Source: an uncultured Dehalococcoidia bacterium
GTDB taxonomy: Bacteria > Chloroflexota > Dehalococcoidia > Lucifugimonadales > GCA-2712585
Reading direction: 5' to 3'
Assembly: GCA_951812825.1 (NCBI GenBank)
Contig: OX638324.1
Coordinates: 192,977-256,976 of the forward strand
Length of the DNA: 64,000 nucleotides
The position numbers and the translations under genes were made by a program. Shown here piece by piece: positions 10,119 to 19,251 of the stretch. Position 1 is the first letter of the stretch. The number at the start of each line of letters is the position of its first letter. Under the pieces are notes generated by a model, which saw only the letters and a program-made list of their open reading frames with translations, was not told the DNA's origin and made no database searches.

Positions 10119-10880
10119 ATTTTTCCTCCTTCTGATTCTTGTATGTCAGGGCGGGAACTTAACCTAGGCACTCAACGTGCATACACGTTCATCATCCCAA
10201 GCCTATTGTTCATCGGCTCGTCTTGAAGAGTTACAATCATTTTCGAGAAGGGCTTACACGTTAAAGGAAATAATGAGACACAGTACCGCCAAAAGTAGAA
10301 GAACGTGCTGCACGAATAGCGCCGGATGCTGAACTTGGACATGCCAACGGGCTGTTTGGTTTCAGTGGTTCCGTTCAAGGTAGTGGGGTTGGTCGTCATG
10401 CTTCGCTCTCATACAGGAATGAGGGCATTGTCTCTGCGGATTTACAAAGTTCAGCCCGAGAATCTCTTTTGCATTTGATCAATGTCTTTTTCCGTAGGTG
10501 GGCAATAGGATGTGCGTAATAACCGTGTTGTGAACACCAGAAAATGGCGACTTGAATTTAGCCATCCAGGTATAAGTGGTGTCAAGGCAGGAGACGAGCC
10601 TGAATGTTGCGTAAGTTCAAATTTCGCGCCATCGGAGGGTGAGATCAATTGTGGAAAGGGCCTCTGGAGGAACGTCCGGCTATACTTGAGGCTCTGCTTC
10701 TGGCAAACTATCCGACGTGCAGGTGGCAGCCCAAGTGGGGGTCTTGAAAGACCGTGGCCGGACAAATGCCATTCTGATTCTTAACGCTTGGACCGATGGC
10801 TTCAACTGATAAAGTCTTGGGGCAGGATCAGGATAAGATTTTCTGCTTTTTCTATCAGGTAGCAAGGGAGGGACCGTGCC
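10119..10880 (-). other. Intergenic stretch without a supported gene
   Basis: No convincing gene is seen in about 760 bp. A minus-strand frame from ATG 10399 begins like the N-terminus of an inner-membrane permease (polar, Thr-rich, then a RRY segment). A hydrophobic run follows only in a shifted frame (LFVQHVLLLLAVLCLIIS), so a decayed remnant is possible but not shown. AACGTG and CACGTT form a small inverted repeat at 10174-10189. A GGGAGGG box at 10866-10872 belongs to the next gene. Confidence 0.4.
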
Positions 10881-12542
10881 ATGCCGCTAATGACTGGAAA
10901 ACAGGCGCTTATGGAGATGCTGCGTGCCGAAGGAGTGAGGTACATCTTTGGCAATCCGGGGACGAGCGAAAGCGCCATAATGTCTTCCCTTCCGGCCTAC
11001 CCGGACATCAAATATGTGCTGGTGACCCAGGAAGGAGTGGCGATGGGCATGGCAGACGGCTATAGTTCCGCCACCGGCGTCCCTTCCCTGGTCAACCTGC
11101 ACATCGAGACCGGCCTTGCCAACGGCATCAGTCTCTTGCACCACGCCATGGATGGGGGTATTCCTCTGGTGCTTACGGCCGGCAACAAGGATATCCGCAA
11201 ATTCAACGAAGGTCGCTCAGATCTAGTGGAAATGGTGCGCCAGTTTACCAAGTGGAGTGGAGAAGTCACCCATGTGGAGCAGATGTCCGGCATGGTGCGA
11301 CGGGCATTCAACGAAGCCAAAACGCCGCCTACCGGACCTGCTTTTGTGGACTTCGCTGCCAATGCAATGGAGGACTCCGCAGAGATGGAGATAGTGCCGT
11401 CGTCGAAAGGGTACTTCAGGCTCAATCCGGACCCGGCGGCAGTGCAGGATGCTGCCGGGATGTTGGCCAATTCCGAGCGTCCCATCATGGTGGTGGGTGA
11501 CCGGTTGGCGCAGTCCGGGGGTGTGGATGCGGCAGTCCTGCTGGCGGAGTCAATTGGTGCCCGGGTATATGCCGCTTCCCTGGCGCGGATGAATTTCCCT
11601 TCTGGCCACCCCCAGTTTCTGGGCCGGATAAATCCCGTTCTGCCCTCGTCGCGAGAGCTCTTGTCTACGGGAGATGTAGTGCTAGCCGTGGGTACTAACG
11701 TATTCTCGGGCTTCTTCTACTTCTCCGGACGCAGCTTGGCTGCACCCACTCGATTGATTCACGTGGACTCTGCCTATAGAGAGGTGGGCAAGTCTGAGCC
11801 CACCGACGTAGGGATAGTTGCAGACCCGAAGACCGCTCTCGATCTTCTTACTGATGCAGTCTCGGACGGTATGTCCGGTGAACAACGAGAAACGGCCCGA
11901 CTGCGCGCCGCCGCTGTGGCTGAGGAAAAATCCGATAGCCGAGTCGCCTGGGAGGCGCGATTAAGGCAGCGCTGGAATCAACGACCTATGTCCACAGAGC
12001 GGATGATGGCGGAGCTTGCTCGTGGAATGCCAGCCGACGCCATCATCGTGGATGATGCAATCAGCTCCAAGGACGCGTTGCACGGGGCTGTCGACTTCAT
12101 TGAATTCGACAGCATCTACGGAGAGCGCATCGGAGCCATCGGATGGGGCATGGGCGGCGCAATGGGAGTTAAGCTGGCCCATCCTGAACGTCCGGTTATT
12201 GCTGTGGTTGGGGATGGCAGCGCCATGATGACGGTGCAGGCGCTATGGACTGCTGCCAACGAGAACATTCCGGTGGTCTACCTGATTTGCAACAATCGCT
12301 CCTACCGGGTGCTCAAGGTCAATATGGACGTCTATAAGACACAGTTGTTGGGAGAACCGCGGCCGGACGAATACATTGGCATGGACTTTAACCTGCCTCT
12401 GAACATTGCGGGAATCGCCAATGCCATCGGCGTACATGGACGCACCATCGAGGACCCGGAGGAACTGGCCCCGGCCATAGAGCAGGCAGTGGAGTCAGGC
12501 CGTCCCGCAGTGCTGGACGTGCTTATTGACGGCAGCGTCTAA
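10881..12542 (+). CDS. ThDP-dependent enzyme (benzoylformate decarboxylase/acetolactate synthase-like)
   Basis: The 553 residues have the three-domain layout of the pyruvate-oxidase/decarboxylase family. The N-terminal pyrimidine domain has Glu51 in TQEGVAMGMADGYSSATG. A central domain begins with RPIMVVGDRLAQSGG. The C-terminal domain has the ThDP/Mg motif starting at GDGSAMMT and ending in the NN pair of LICNNRSYRVLK. Resemblance is closest to 2-oxo-acid decarboxylases such as benzoylformate decarboxylase, but benzoylformate specificity cannot be shown. A strong GGGAGGG lies eight bases before the ATG. No FAD-loop or regulatory-subunit gene adjoins, which argues against a biosynthetic acetohydroxyacid synthase. 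Confidence 0.9.
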   Translation: MPLMTGKQALMEMLRAEGVRYIFGNPGTSESAIMSSLPAYPDIKYVLVTQEGVAMGMADGYSSATGVPSLVNLHIETGLANGISLLHHAMDGGIPLVLTAGNKDIRKFNEGRSDLVEMVRQFTKWSGEVTHVEQMSGMVRRAFNEAKTPPTGPAFVDFAANAMEDSAEMEIVPSSKGYFRLNPDPAAVQDAAGMLANSERPIMVVGDRLAQSGGVDAAVLLAESIGARVYAASLARMNFPSGHPQFLGRINPVLPSSRELLSTGDVVLAVGTNVFSGFFYFSGRSLAAPTRLIHVDSAYREVGKSEPTDVGIVADPKTALDLLTDAVSDGMSGEQRETARLRAAAVAEEKSDSRVAWEARLRQRWNQRPMSTERMMAELARGMPADAIIVDDAISSKDALHGAVDFIEFDSIYGERIGAIGWGMGGAMGVKLAHPERPVIAVVGDGSAMMTVQALWTAANENIPVVYLICNNRSYRVLKVNMDVYKTQLLGEPRPDEYIGMDFNLPLNIAGIANAIGVHGRTIEDPEELAPAIEQAVESGRPAVLDVLIDGSV

Positions 12543-13006
12543 CGGTCTCTTGAACAATATTTGACTTCTTCATTCCCCAAAGTGGCTGGATCGGACTTCA
12601 GATTCTTCATCGTTTGTAATCACCAGGTAAGTGAGAGCCGATCTGTTCTGGGATTGTGGGCCTTATGGACAGGGCAAGCTTAGACACAGATATCATGAGA
12701 TTTCCGTTTTGCCTTGTATGGTTTTCTGACGAAATAGACAAGTTGTCCACAAAATATCCTCAGTCTATTAGCATATATGAATCGCCTGTCGGAAATATGT
12801 AGCACCCCCACATGATGGGAGGCGTGGTGGAGGAAAGCTTGCCCTCCAGTATAGTGGAACACAGGGCGGATCTGTTACCCACAATGAGGGTTTAGAGAAG
12901 GTTGTTAGTTGTGGCTTGTGGTACTCAGTCTAAGAGCAACTAGTGGAGCAGTTGGAGTTCAGGCCTTTGGCCGTAGACTCTGCATGCACCTGAATTTCTC
13001 AGTACA
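12543..13006. other. Intergenic stretch, no gene recognised
   Basis: Nothing codes convincingly here. It lies between the convergent decarboxylase and phosphotriesterase-like genes. A palindrome GACAAGTTGTC sits at 12737-12747 inside the inverted-repeat pair listed separately. Confidence 0.5.
12671..12845. repeat. Inverted repeat pair, 11-bp arms
   Basis: AGGGCAAGCTT at 12671-12681 is matched by its exact reverse complement at 12835-12845, enclosing about 150 bp of AT-richer non-coding DNA. It could be the trace of a small non-autonomous element or chance. No flanking target duplication was recognised. Confidence 0.3.
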
Positions 13007-14059
13007 CTATTCCAAGGTGAGGATTCTGGCCGGATTCTCGACGAAAATTTGATGTATGTGATTTTCTCGTATGCCGCGGACACGCATCCGTGGAACGATG
13101 TTCTCAATCAGGTGGCCATAACCGTACCCGCCGTAGGTAAAGGTCCGCGTCTTGGAGAACACGTCCTGGGCCAGAACAATTCTATCCTGATGGCCGTGTT
13201 CCAACAGGAGCTGAACGTAGTCCAGCCTTTGACCATCGTGGATCATGTCATAGGCCTCAAGGGAGTAGTGGGAAGATTCCCAGCCGAAGAGATCGTATTC
13301 AAGCATGGAACCTCTATCGGCGAACTCAAGCAGCGTTTTGGTGTCCAGAATAGTTCGGTCCAGGTGTCCCATTATTACCCGGCTGATATCCGCCCCCGCT
13401 TCTTCCAGCACGTCCAAAATTTCGAACGGCGCTCGCGGGCTGCGTCCAGGATGTATCAGTATTGCGGCGCCGGTCACTCGCTGTGCCTGTGCCCCGGCTC
13501 GCAGCACCTTGCGCTCATTCTTTGTGAGCGGCCACGAGCAGCCCAACTCTCCGATTATCCCTGCCCGAATCGTCGTACCGTCGACGCCCACCGTCACCTC
13601 CTCTATCATCTGAGACGCCAACTGCTTCTCCAACTTGTCATCCATGCCGCCAGGGTGCACCATGTCCACGTAATATCCCGCACCCATGACGATATTTACG
13701 CCCGTAACCTTCGCTACATTAACCAGGGCCTGCGGGTTTCTGCCGATGCCAATGGTGGTCGCATCGACAATGGTCGTGCCGCCGGCGGCTTTGAACAAGC
13801 CTATCTCATAGATGGCCGTCTTTTCGTCGAGTAGTTCCAGGTTGTCCCTGTTTCGGAAGGGGTCGTAGCGCACCCAGCCTAGGTTTTCCAGTCCTACTTT
13901 CGACTCAGCAAGCCGTCTGCTGTGGGCCTCTTCCGGAGGTGCGTACATGCAGACAAAATCGATGAAGACGTGCTCGTGCATGGAGGTCATACCCAGGGTT
14001 GAGGGGTCCACTGTCCCCAGAACGGTTTGGACTTTGCCGGATAGCTGTGACTTTGCCAA
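13007..14059 (-). CDS. Phosphotriesterase-family amidohydrolase (PHP-like)
   Basis: This is a 350-residue TIM-barrel metal hydrolase. The first ligands are MHEHVF (HxH). A Glu in GIIGELG stands where phosphotriesterase has its carboxylated Lys, as in phosphotriesterase homology proteins. His residues occur in LIHPGR and MGHLDRT, and Asp in LAQDVF. Known relatives are lactonases, esterases or of unknown activity, so the substrate is open. The start is TTG 14059, with GAGGTGA upstream. A second amidohydrolase begins just upstream on the same strand (gap ~40 bp), so the two probably act in one catabolic route. Confidence 0.9.
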   Translation of the reverse strand: MAKSQLSGKVQTVLGTVDPSTLGMTSMHEHVFIDFVCMYAPPEEAHSRRLAESKVGLENLGWVRYDPFRNRDNLELLDEKTAIYEIGLFKAAGGTTIVDATTIGIGRNPQALVNVAKVTGVNIVMGAGYYVDMVHPGGMDDKLEKQLASQMIEEVTVGVDGTTIRAGIIGELGCSWPLTKNERKVLRAGAQAQRVTGAAILIHPGRSPRAPFEILDVLEEAGADISRVIMGHLDRTILDTKTLLEFADRGSMLEYDLFGWESSHYSLEAYDMIHDGQRLDYVQLLLEHGHQDRIVLAQDVFSKTRTFTYGGYGYGHLIENIVPRMRVRGIRENHIHQIFVENPARILTLE

Positions 14060-14100
14060 GACTTCACCTCAGTATTTTGACGTCGGAAATTGGCAATTTA

Positions 14101-14949
14101 TTACGGATTGGGCGACCACTTGTATATTCTCGAAAGCGTCCTACCCATTAGAATGGCTCGGTCGGAGTCTGAGAGACTTTCGGTAACTCGAAATGCCTCA
14201 ACGCCTTGCTCGTAGGTCAGTACACGAACGGCCCGCGTCCAGTCCGTGCCCCATAAGCAACGCTCCAACCCGAAGGCGTCGAACACACGGCTAAGCGGCT
14301 CCCAGATGTCTGGATAGGGGAACGGCTGGTGAGAGAGAGTGCAGGCGCCGGAAATTTTGATGGCCACGTTGTCCAGTTGAGAGGCGGCCAGCACGTTTGG
14401 TAGATCTCCGAATGGCTCCGGCGGTGCGGGTGGCACAAAGGGCTGCGCAAGCCCTACGTGGTCAATGATCACCTGTGTGTCGGGGTTGCGACGGGCCAGC
14501 TCCATAAGCAGTGGGAGCTTTTCTGAAGCCATGACGTTTACGGGAAGGCCCTCCCTGCCTGCGGCGGCCAGAATAGCGTTGAGACCGGGATGGTCCGCTT
14601 CGAAATCGTAGGCGTTAAGCATGATGCGAGCCCCGACTACGCCGGGTGTAGTCGCCCACTGTGCCATTTCGTCGGAGATTGAATCGGACGAAGGATCGAA
14701 GGGGCGCACCAGGCCAAACTTATTCGGGTAATGCTCATATACCTGGAGGGCATAGCTGGCATCGTACTGGTACATGGCGAAAGGCGATATGAGGATGGCG
14801 CCGTCCACTCCCACGGAATCCATGGCCGCGATCATGTCATCGCCGGTCATCTCCTCAGGCCCCTCCAGATGACCATGCCAGGGGCGTTCCGGGCTATTGC
14901 GCTCATAGCAGTGAACCTGGCAATCAATGGTTAGTGATTGTGTAGACAT
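14101..14949 (-). CDS. Amidohydrolase-2 family metal hydrolase
   Basis: The 282-residue protein has the amidohydrolase-2 pattern: IDCQVHCYERN at the N-terminus, a GVDGAILISPF strand, PVNVMASEK, VIIDHVGLAQPF with a conserved His, and CLWGTDWTR with the metal Asp. Members hydrolyse lactones (e.g. 2-pyrone-4,6-dicarboxylate) or decarboxylate aromatic acids. The first metal motif is QVHCY rather than HxH, as in some metal-poor members. ATG 14949 is chosen over the upstream 15015 because AGGAGG stands seven bases before it. It likely forms an operon with the phosphotriesterase-like gene. Confidence 0.88.
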   Translation of the reverse strand: MSTQSLTIDCQVHCYERNSPERPWHGHLEGPEEMTGDDMIAAMDSVGVDGAILISPFAMYQYDASYALQVYEHYPNKFGLVRPFDPSSDSISDEMAQWATTPGVVGARIMLNAYDFEADHPGLNAILAAAGREGLPVNVMASEKLPLLMELARRNPDTQVIIDHVGLAQPFVPPAPPEPFGDLPNVLAASQLDNVAIKISGACTLSHQPFPYPDIWEPLSRVFDAFGLERCLWGTDWTRAVRVLTYEQGVEAFRVTESLSDSDRAILMGRTLSRIYKWSPNP

Positions 14950-15143
14950 CCTTTGCCTCCTTAAGCATAGTAACGTTGGCCGGAGGGACCTGGTTCCTGG
15001 GCGTCCGAAGGCCATGCATGCTGTAGGGCATTCTACAACGGAACAGGCCTATCTGTGCATACCGTAACTTGGTCTGACCAAAAAGAGGGCTAGTCTGACG
15101 GTGTAACCGGGAATAACAGGGCTTCTGCGGCTACCGATCCTAT

Positions 15144-16367
15144 CTAGGGCGTGGGCGGATGTCCCAGAATGCGATAACCCAGGTTATCATCGGTTCTTTC
15201 ATGGGCGGGCAAGACCTCGATGAGAACATGCGACACGCCAACGATATCGCCGTTCTCGTCAAAACCAAAGTCGTCACCGATGGCCCCGCTCCAGGTTAGG
15301 TCGTATAGGCAGTCTCTGAATCCATCAGTATCCTGGTCGTCGTTAGTCTGTCGCAGGCATTCTGCGGCAATATCGACCTCGTCGTAGGCGGATCCTTGGA
15401 ACCAGGGCCATGGCGCCGGAACGTCGGATCGGGTTTTGTAGTTGGCAAGAAGGTCCTTGCCGGTGGACGTGGTTAGATCCGGGTTGGATACAACAGCCTT
15501 CGGACCGGTGACAGCGTCGCCGGATATTCTTAGGGTGCCGGGTCCGGTCGGCACCACCTCCGAATAAATCGGACCTTCGTAACCGAGTTCCCTCGCCTGC
15601 TTGACGATAGTGCCCCCAGAGGTCTCCGCTTGAGCACTGAGAAGGAGTGCGTCAGGATCTTCGCCCATCATCCTAGTAAGCGGGCTGCGAAAATCAATGA
15701 CTTCTGACGGGTAACTCTCCGTTGCTACGACAGAGCCGCCAAGTTCTTCGAACTGAGCAACTGCCGTGCGTCGAACGCCCTCCGCGTAGTCTGTGGCCTC
15801 CGTGATGGTGGACAGTTTGCGGACGCCATCGATCCAGAGTGTATTGCCGATGTCCGTGCCTACCTGCAGGGAGTAAATGGCGGTGCGTAAGATATAGTCG
15901 CCCGCGGTGGTTATGTCAGGGCTTCTACAGGATGGCGACAATAGGACCACGCGGTCCTTCTCGGCCAGAGGCGCCACACCCAGGGTGCCGCTGCTGCACG
16001 TGGCGCCCAGGATGATCTTGATGCCTTCTACCTCTGTCAGTCGTCGGTATGCGGTGATTGCATCGTTGGACGTGCACTTGGAGTCCTCTACGACGAGCTT
16101 CAGCATGGGGCCGTTAATTCCGCCGGCAGAGTTTATCTCCTCCACCGCCATAAACTTGGACTGGGACAGGGGGACGCCGTATGACTTGCCAAGCCGGGTG
16201 AGAGAGTCCAACCCGACGACGACGAAAGGTTGACCCTCTTCACCATTCCCAGTAGACGAGGTTGTTTCTGACACGCTCGGATCGGAATCGGCCGCGTCGC
16301 CTGGACCACAGCCAAAACAAAGGAATGAATCGCACTTTACCTCCCCACAGCCCATGGAATAAGACAA
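15144..16367 (-). CDS. Branched-chain amino-acid-type ABC substrate-binding protein, N-terminus damaged
   Basis: From residue ~45 the protein is a complete type I periplasmic binding protein (Peripla_BP_6/LivJ-like), with AVEEINSAGGINGPMLKLV, SSGTLGVAPLAEKDRVVLLS and a QGSAYDEVDI C-terminal region. The N-terminus lacks a normal signal peptide; only a possible lipobox (CFGC) before a Ser/Asp linker is seen. A GGGGAGG box precedes a GTG that opens a different frame starting VRFIPLF, as lipoprotein signals often begin. The original signal was probably shortened and frameshifted. No LivH/M/G/F genes adjoin. Whether the protein is now exported is doubtful. Confidence 0.85.
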   Translation of the reverse strand: MSYSMGCGEVKCDSFLCFGCGPGDAADSDPSVSETTSSTGNGEEGQPFVVVGLDSLTRLGKSYGVPLSQSKFMAVEEINSAGGINGPMLKLVVEDSKCTSNDAITAYRRLTEVEGIKIILGATCSSGTLGVAPLAEKDRVVLLSPSCRSPDITTAGDYILRTAIYSLQVGTDIGNTLWIDGVRKLSTITEATDYAEGVRRTAVAQFEELGGSVVATESYPSEVIDFRSPLTRMMGEDPDALLLSAQAETSGGTIVKQARELGYEGPIYSEVVPTGPGTLRISGDAVTGPKAVVSNPDLTTSTGKDLLANYKTRSDVPAPWPWFQGSAYDEVDIAAECLRQTNDDQDTDGFRDCLYDLTWSGAIGDDFGFDENGDIVGVSHVLIEVLPAHERTDDNLGYRILGHPPTP

Positions 16368-16470
16368 ATTTATACCTAGTCCAGCAAGAGGATGATCACC
16401 CCAATTATGGAATTGTCTGCTTGGACGCGCTTGTCGGTTGTCGCAGGGATTATCACGGCACGGCTTCGAC

Positions 16471-16482
16471 TATAATCTCTCT
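16471..16482 (+). promoter_or_regulatory. -10 element placing transcription start at the EamA start codon
   Basis: A perfect TATAAT (16471-16476) ends six bases before ATG 16483, so transcription would begin at or beside the start codon. No Shine-Dalgarno sequence fits in between, which suggests a leaderless mRNA. The -35 region is weak. Confidence 0.45.
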
Positions 16483-17358
16483 ATGACCGGGTTAGCTGTT
16501 TCGCTGATTCTGCTGTCCGCGCTTTGTCACGCCTCATGGAACCTGCTGCTTAAACGCGCCGACAATCAGGAGGTCTTCGTATGGGCGCTTCTGGCGGTAG
16601 GAGCTGTAATTCTGCTTCCCCTTGGAGTGGTCTTGTTTTGGCTGCACCCTGCCTCGTGGCCGGGATATTGGCTGGTGATTGCTTCTGCGTGCATCCACGT
16701 ATTCTATTTCATCCTGCTGGGACGGGCCTATTCCAAGGATGATTTGTCTCTTGTCTATCCCATTGCCCGAGGAATAGGCCCCATGTTTGTACCAGTTTTG
16801 GCCGTGCTCATTCTTGGCGAGAGGGTAACCCTGTCCGCCGGTATCGGGATTGCCCTGATCGTGGCCGGAATTTTCGTAGTTTCATGGTGGGGCCGTTTCC
16901 GTCTGCTCTGGGCTAATCCGTCTTTTCTGGTACGAGATAGCGGCATGCGCTATGCGGTCCTTACCGGGTTGACCATCACGATCTATAGTCTGGTCGATAA
17001 GGAAGGAGTAGAGCACGTCCATCCCTTCCTTTACATGTATCTGCTAACCGTTGGAGCAGCAATTGTCATTGCTCCTTATATTCTCTTGAAGTACGGCCTG
17101 ACTGTAGTTCGACAGGAGTGGCAATTGCATACTTTGCCTGTTTTGGGATCAAGCATGTTGATGTTTCTCGCCTACGGTCTGGTGCTGACTGCACTTTCCT
17201 TGTCCCAAGTCAGTTACGTTGTCCCAGCTCGGGAAGTTGGTATAGTCCTTGGTGTCCTGATGGGGGTGTTTTTGCTGAAGGAGCAGTTTGGCCAGGGCCG
17301 ACTGCTTGGCTCATTTCTCATAGCGATTGGGTTAGCGCTTATTGCTTTCTTTTCCTGA
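16483..17358 (+). CDS. EamA/DMT-family permease
   Basis: The 291-residue protein has about ten hydrophobic helices in two EamA halves. The first half holds LCHASWNLLLKRA and SLVYPIARGIGPMFVPVLAV, and the second ends in LSQVSYVVPAREVGIVLGVLMGV with a GERV/KEQF pair after helices 4 and 9. The family moves amino acids, nucleosides or other metabolites across the inner membrane. The ATG fits the end of the TATAAT box and the start of hydrophobicity; an upstream ATG at 16438 would add a non-hydrophobic tail. No partner genes adjoin. Confidence 0.9.
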   Translation: MTGLAVSLILLSALCHASWNLLLKRADNQEVFVWALLAVGAVILLPLGVVLFWLHPASWPGYWLVIASACIHVFYFILLGRAYSKDDLSLVYPIARGIGPMFVPVLAVLILGERVTLSAGIGIALIVAGIFVVSWWGRFRLLWANPSFLVRDSGMRYAVLTGLTITIYSLVDKEGVEHVHPFLYMYLLTVGAAIVIAPYILLKYGLTVVRQEWQLHTLPVLGSSMLMFLAYGLVLTALSLSQVSYVVPAREVGIVLGVLMGVFLLKEQFGQGRLLGSFLIAIGLALIAFFS

Positions 17359-17589
17359 GGTTTAGCCCAACAGAGAAAGAGAAAGCTCTGTACCTTCGGC
17401 AGAATCTCCATGATGCCTGATGTGTCGGTGATGTCACTCCGATGCCGTTCGACGAAACTCAAGCCGGGCTCTGAGGATTGAGGGTTGAAATCTATGCGAA
17501 GTGTGGCAGATTGCCAGGTAAAAGAATGCCAGGAGAGCATATGAGGCTTTCGGCGAGTGATGCGATCGCAGGGCCACACGGAGCAGCGG

Positions 17590-18290
17590 CTATTCAGCAT
17601 CTTTCCCTGTGCAATCACCTCCGTCCTGCATCCTGAGAACGCGGCTGTACGCCTCACTGACCCTTGCGTAGTGTGTTACCAGGACAATGGTCTGCCCCAG
17701 TTCGAGATTACACCTATGAAGAAGCTCCAGGACCTCTTCCGGATTCTCCGAATCCAGGTTGACCGTGGGTTCTTCCGCCAGCAATAGAGTCGGATTCGTC
17801 ATAAGGGCCCGTGCAATGGCTACCCGTTGCTGCTGTCAGCCTGAAAGCTCCAATGGTCGATGCTCCATGCGTTCTCCCAACCCCACCCTATTCAGAGCAT
17901 TTACGGCCGCCTGCCTGGCATCGTACCTAAGCCAGCCGGCATATTCGGCAGGGAGCGCAACGTTTCAAGTGCGGTCATGGCAAAAAGCATATTGAAGCCC
18001 TGAAACACGAATCCCATCGGCTTAGCTCTCATCTGAGTGCGCGCCCTGTCCGAAAGGCCCGCCACGTCAATTCCGTCGATCATCAGACTCATCGGAGGGT
18101 AGGTGTTCTTGTCTGGCGAATGGAGCAGCCCCCCAATGTGAATCAACGTGCTCTTGTCGCACGCTGTCCTATATATGCCCACCATTTCGCCCGCTTCTAC
18201 TGACACGTCTACCTCACATAGGGCACGCACCACGTTATGACGACTTAGCCGGTAAGTCTTGTGTAGATTTTGCGCTTCAAGAAATGCCAT
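17590..18290 (-). pseudogene. MacB/LolD-like ABC transporter ATPase, decayed
   Basis: Homology to a MacB-type ATPase runs the whole length, but the gene is broken. The N-terminal frame (AFLEAQNLHKTYRL) has a ruined Walker A: RTACDKST replaces a GxSGxGKST pattern. After TALET the homology shifts frame near 17968 and continues as [20 protein letters not shown]. The ABC signature reads LSG[15 protein letters not shown] because of a TGA at 17836-17838. Walker B is LLLAEEPT, with Glu for the usual Asp. One frameshift, one stop and two damaged motifs show long-term decay. It follows the permease remnant by nine bases, the relic of a former operon. Confidence 0.88.
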
Positions 18291-18299
18291 GTGACGATC

Positions 18300-18680
18300 C
18301 TACCCTTGTCTCAGCGCTTCCACGGGCTCCAATCGGGCGACGCTCCATGCCGGGAACACTCCCGCGACCGCACCAAGTACAGTAGAAAAGGTTACGCCCA
18401 GTACCGCAATCCGGCGCGTAAGGTGGAAGAGCACGGTACTTGTTGATTGACTGGCTTCGTTGGAGAAGTAGATTACAAGCCGGGCCTGCCAACTCACCTA
18501 CGAGGCCAATGAATCCGGCCTCCCAGACCAGCTCCCGCATTATCATGCCTTGCGTCGCGACAATCGCGCGCTTGATGCGATTTCTCGCCTACGTTCCGTG
18601 ACGCTGATGGTCATTGTGTTGATAACCGTAATGCCGCCAACCACAATGCTAACGGTTGTGCCGTTGGTCGTCCGAACAGC
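18300..18680 (-). pseudogene. MacB/FtsX-like ABC permease, truncated and frameshifted
   Basis: Only the C-terminal FtsX-type membrane domain remains. It begins in one frame as SIVVGGITVINTMTISVTER, moves near 18590 to a second frame (IKRAIVATQGMIMRELVWEAG), and near 18480 to a third. That third frame holds RRIAVLGVTFSTVLGAVAGV and the terminal PAWSVARLEPVEALRQG typical of MacB permeases. The periplasmic domain and first helix are missing; the neighbouring STAS gene abuts the break. This indicates a deletion as well as two frameshifts. Confidence 0.85.
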
Positions 18681-18968
18681 TTAGGCCTTGTTTCCGGCGA
18701 AGACGAAAGCCGACTCCACGTCATAATGGAAATCTATTACCCGGTCAAAGCTCAGTAGTTCAAGAACCTGGTTGATGTAGGGTTTGAGATTGCAGATGTA
18801 GAGGGCGTGTCCCTTGTCCTTCAACTTTTTCCACAGACGAATAAAGACCCGCAGGCCGGCGGTGATGTGATTGGTGACCCCGGAAGCCTCAATTACCACA
18901 GTGTGGGACTTCTCATTTGATAACATGTCTCTATAGACTTGATCATGTTTAAAGGACACGAAACGCAC
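18681..18968 (-). CDS. STAS-domain protein (anti-sigma antagonist-like), possibly truncated
   Basis: Ninety-five residues match the STAS core: VVIEASGV, then a helix (RVFIRLWKKLKDKG), the ALYICNL strand, YINQVLELLSFDRV and DFHYDVESAFVF. Anti-sigma antagonists normally have DSSGL with a phosphorylated Ser at the first helix; here the segment is HITAGL, so the phosphosite may be lost. The first beta strands of the domain are missing, and the GTG start is not supported by a clear ribosome-binding site. It may be an N-terminally truncated relic like its neighbours. No anti-sigma kinase gene adjoins. Confidence 0.55.
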   Translation of the reverse strand: MRFVSFKHDQVYRDMLSNEKSHTVVIEASGVTNHITAGLRVFIRLWKKLKDKGHALYICNLKPYINQVLELLSFDRVIDFHYDVESAFVFAGNKA

Positions 18969-19251
18969 CCGCTTTCTGGCATGTTGCTGTTAGATTCTTT
19001 GGGTACTGATATACGTGCCGTATTTAGGAGTAAATTCATCCCCATGCCAAGCAGGCCCTTGGTGGGAAATGGTTGGATCTGCTTCGATGGGGGAAATAGA
19101 GGGAAAGATTTCCGGTTGAAGCAGTTTATATCTTGAATTATCCTTGCCGTGTGGTTGCTGTTCACCAGCAATAAACTTCCTTAAGGAAGCATTAAGGAGT
19201 AGTTTCGGTATAAGACAACCTGGTTTTTCGAACGAATTAGGGAGTTGGAAG

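Noticed and set aside
10174-10189. AACGTG-CATA-CACGTT inverted repeat as an operator
   Set aside because: Arms are only six bases and no regulator gene or second copy supports it.
10172-10399. Minus-strand frame that begins like a permease N-terminus
   Set aside because: The hydrophobic continuation is only in another frame and nothing after it is recognisable; too little evidence for a pseudogene.
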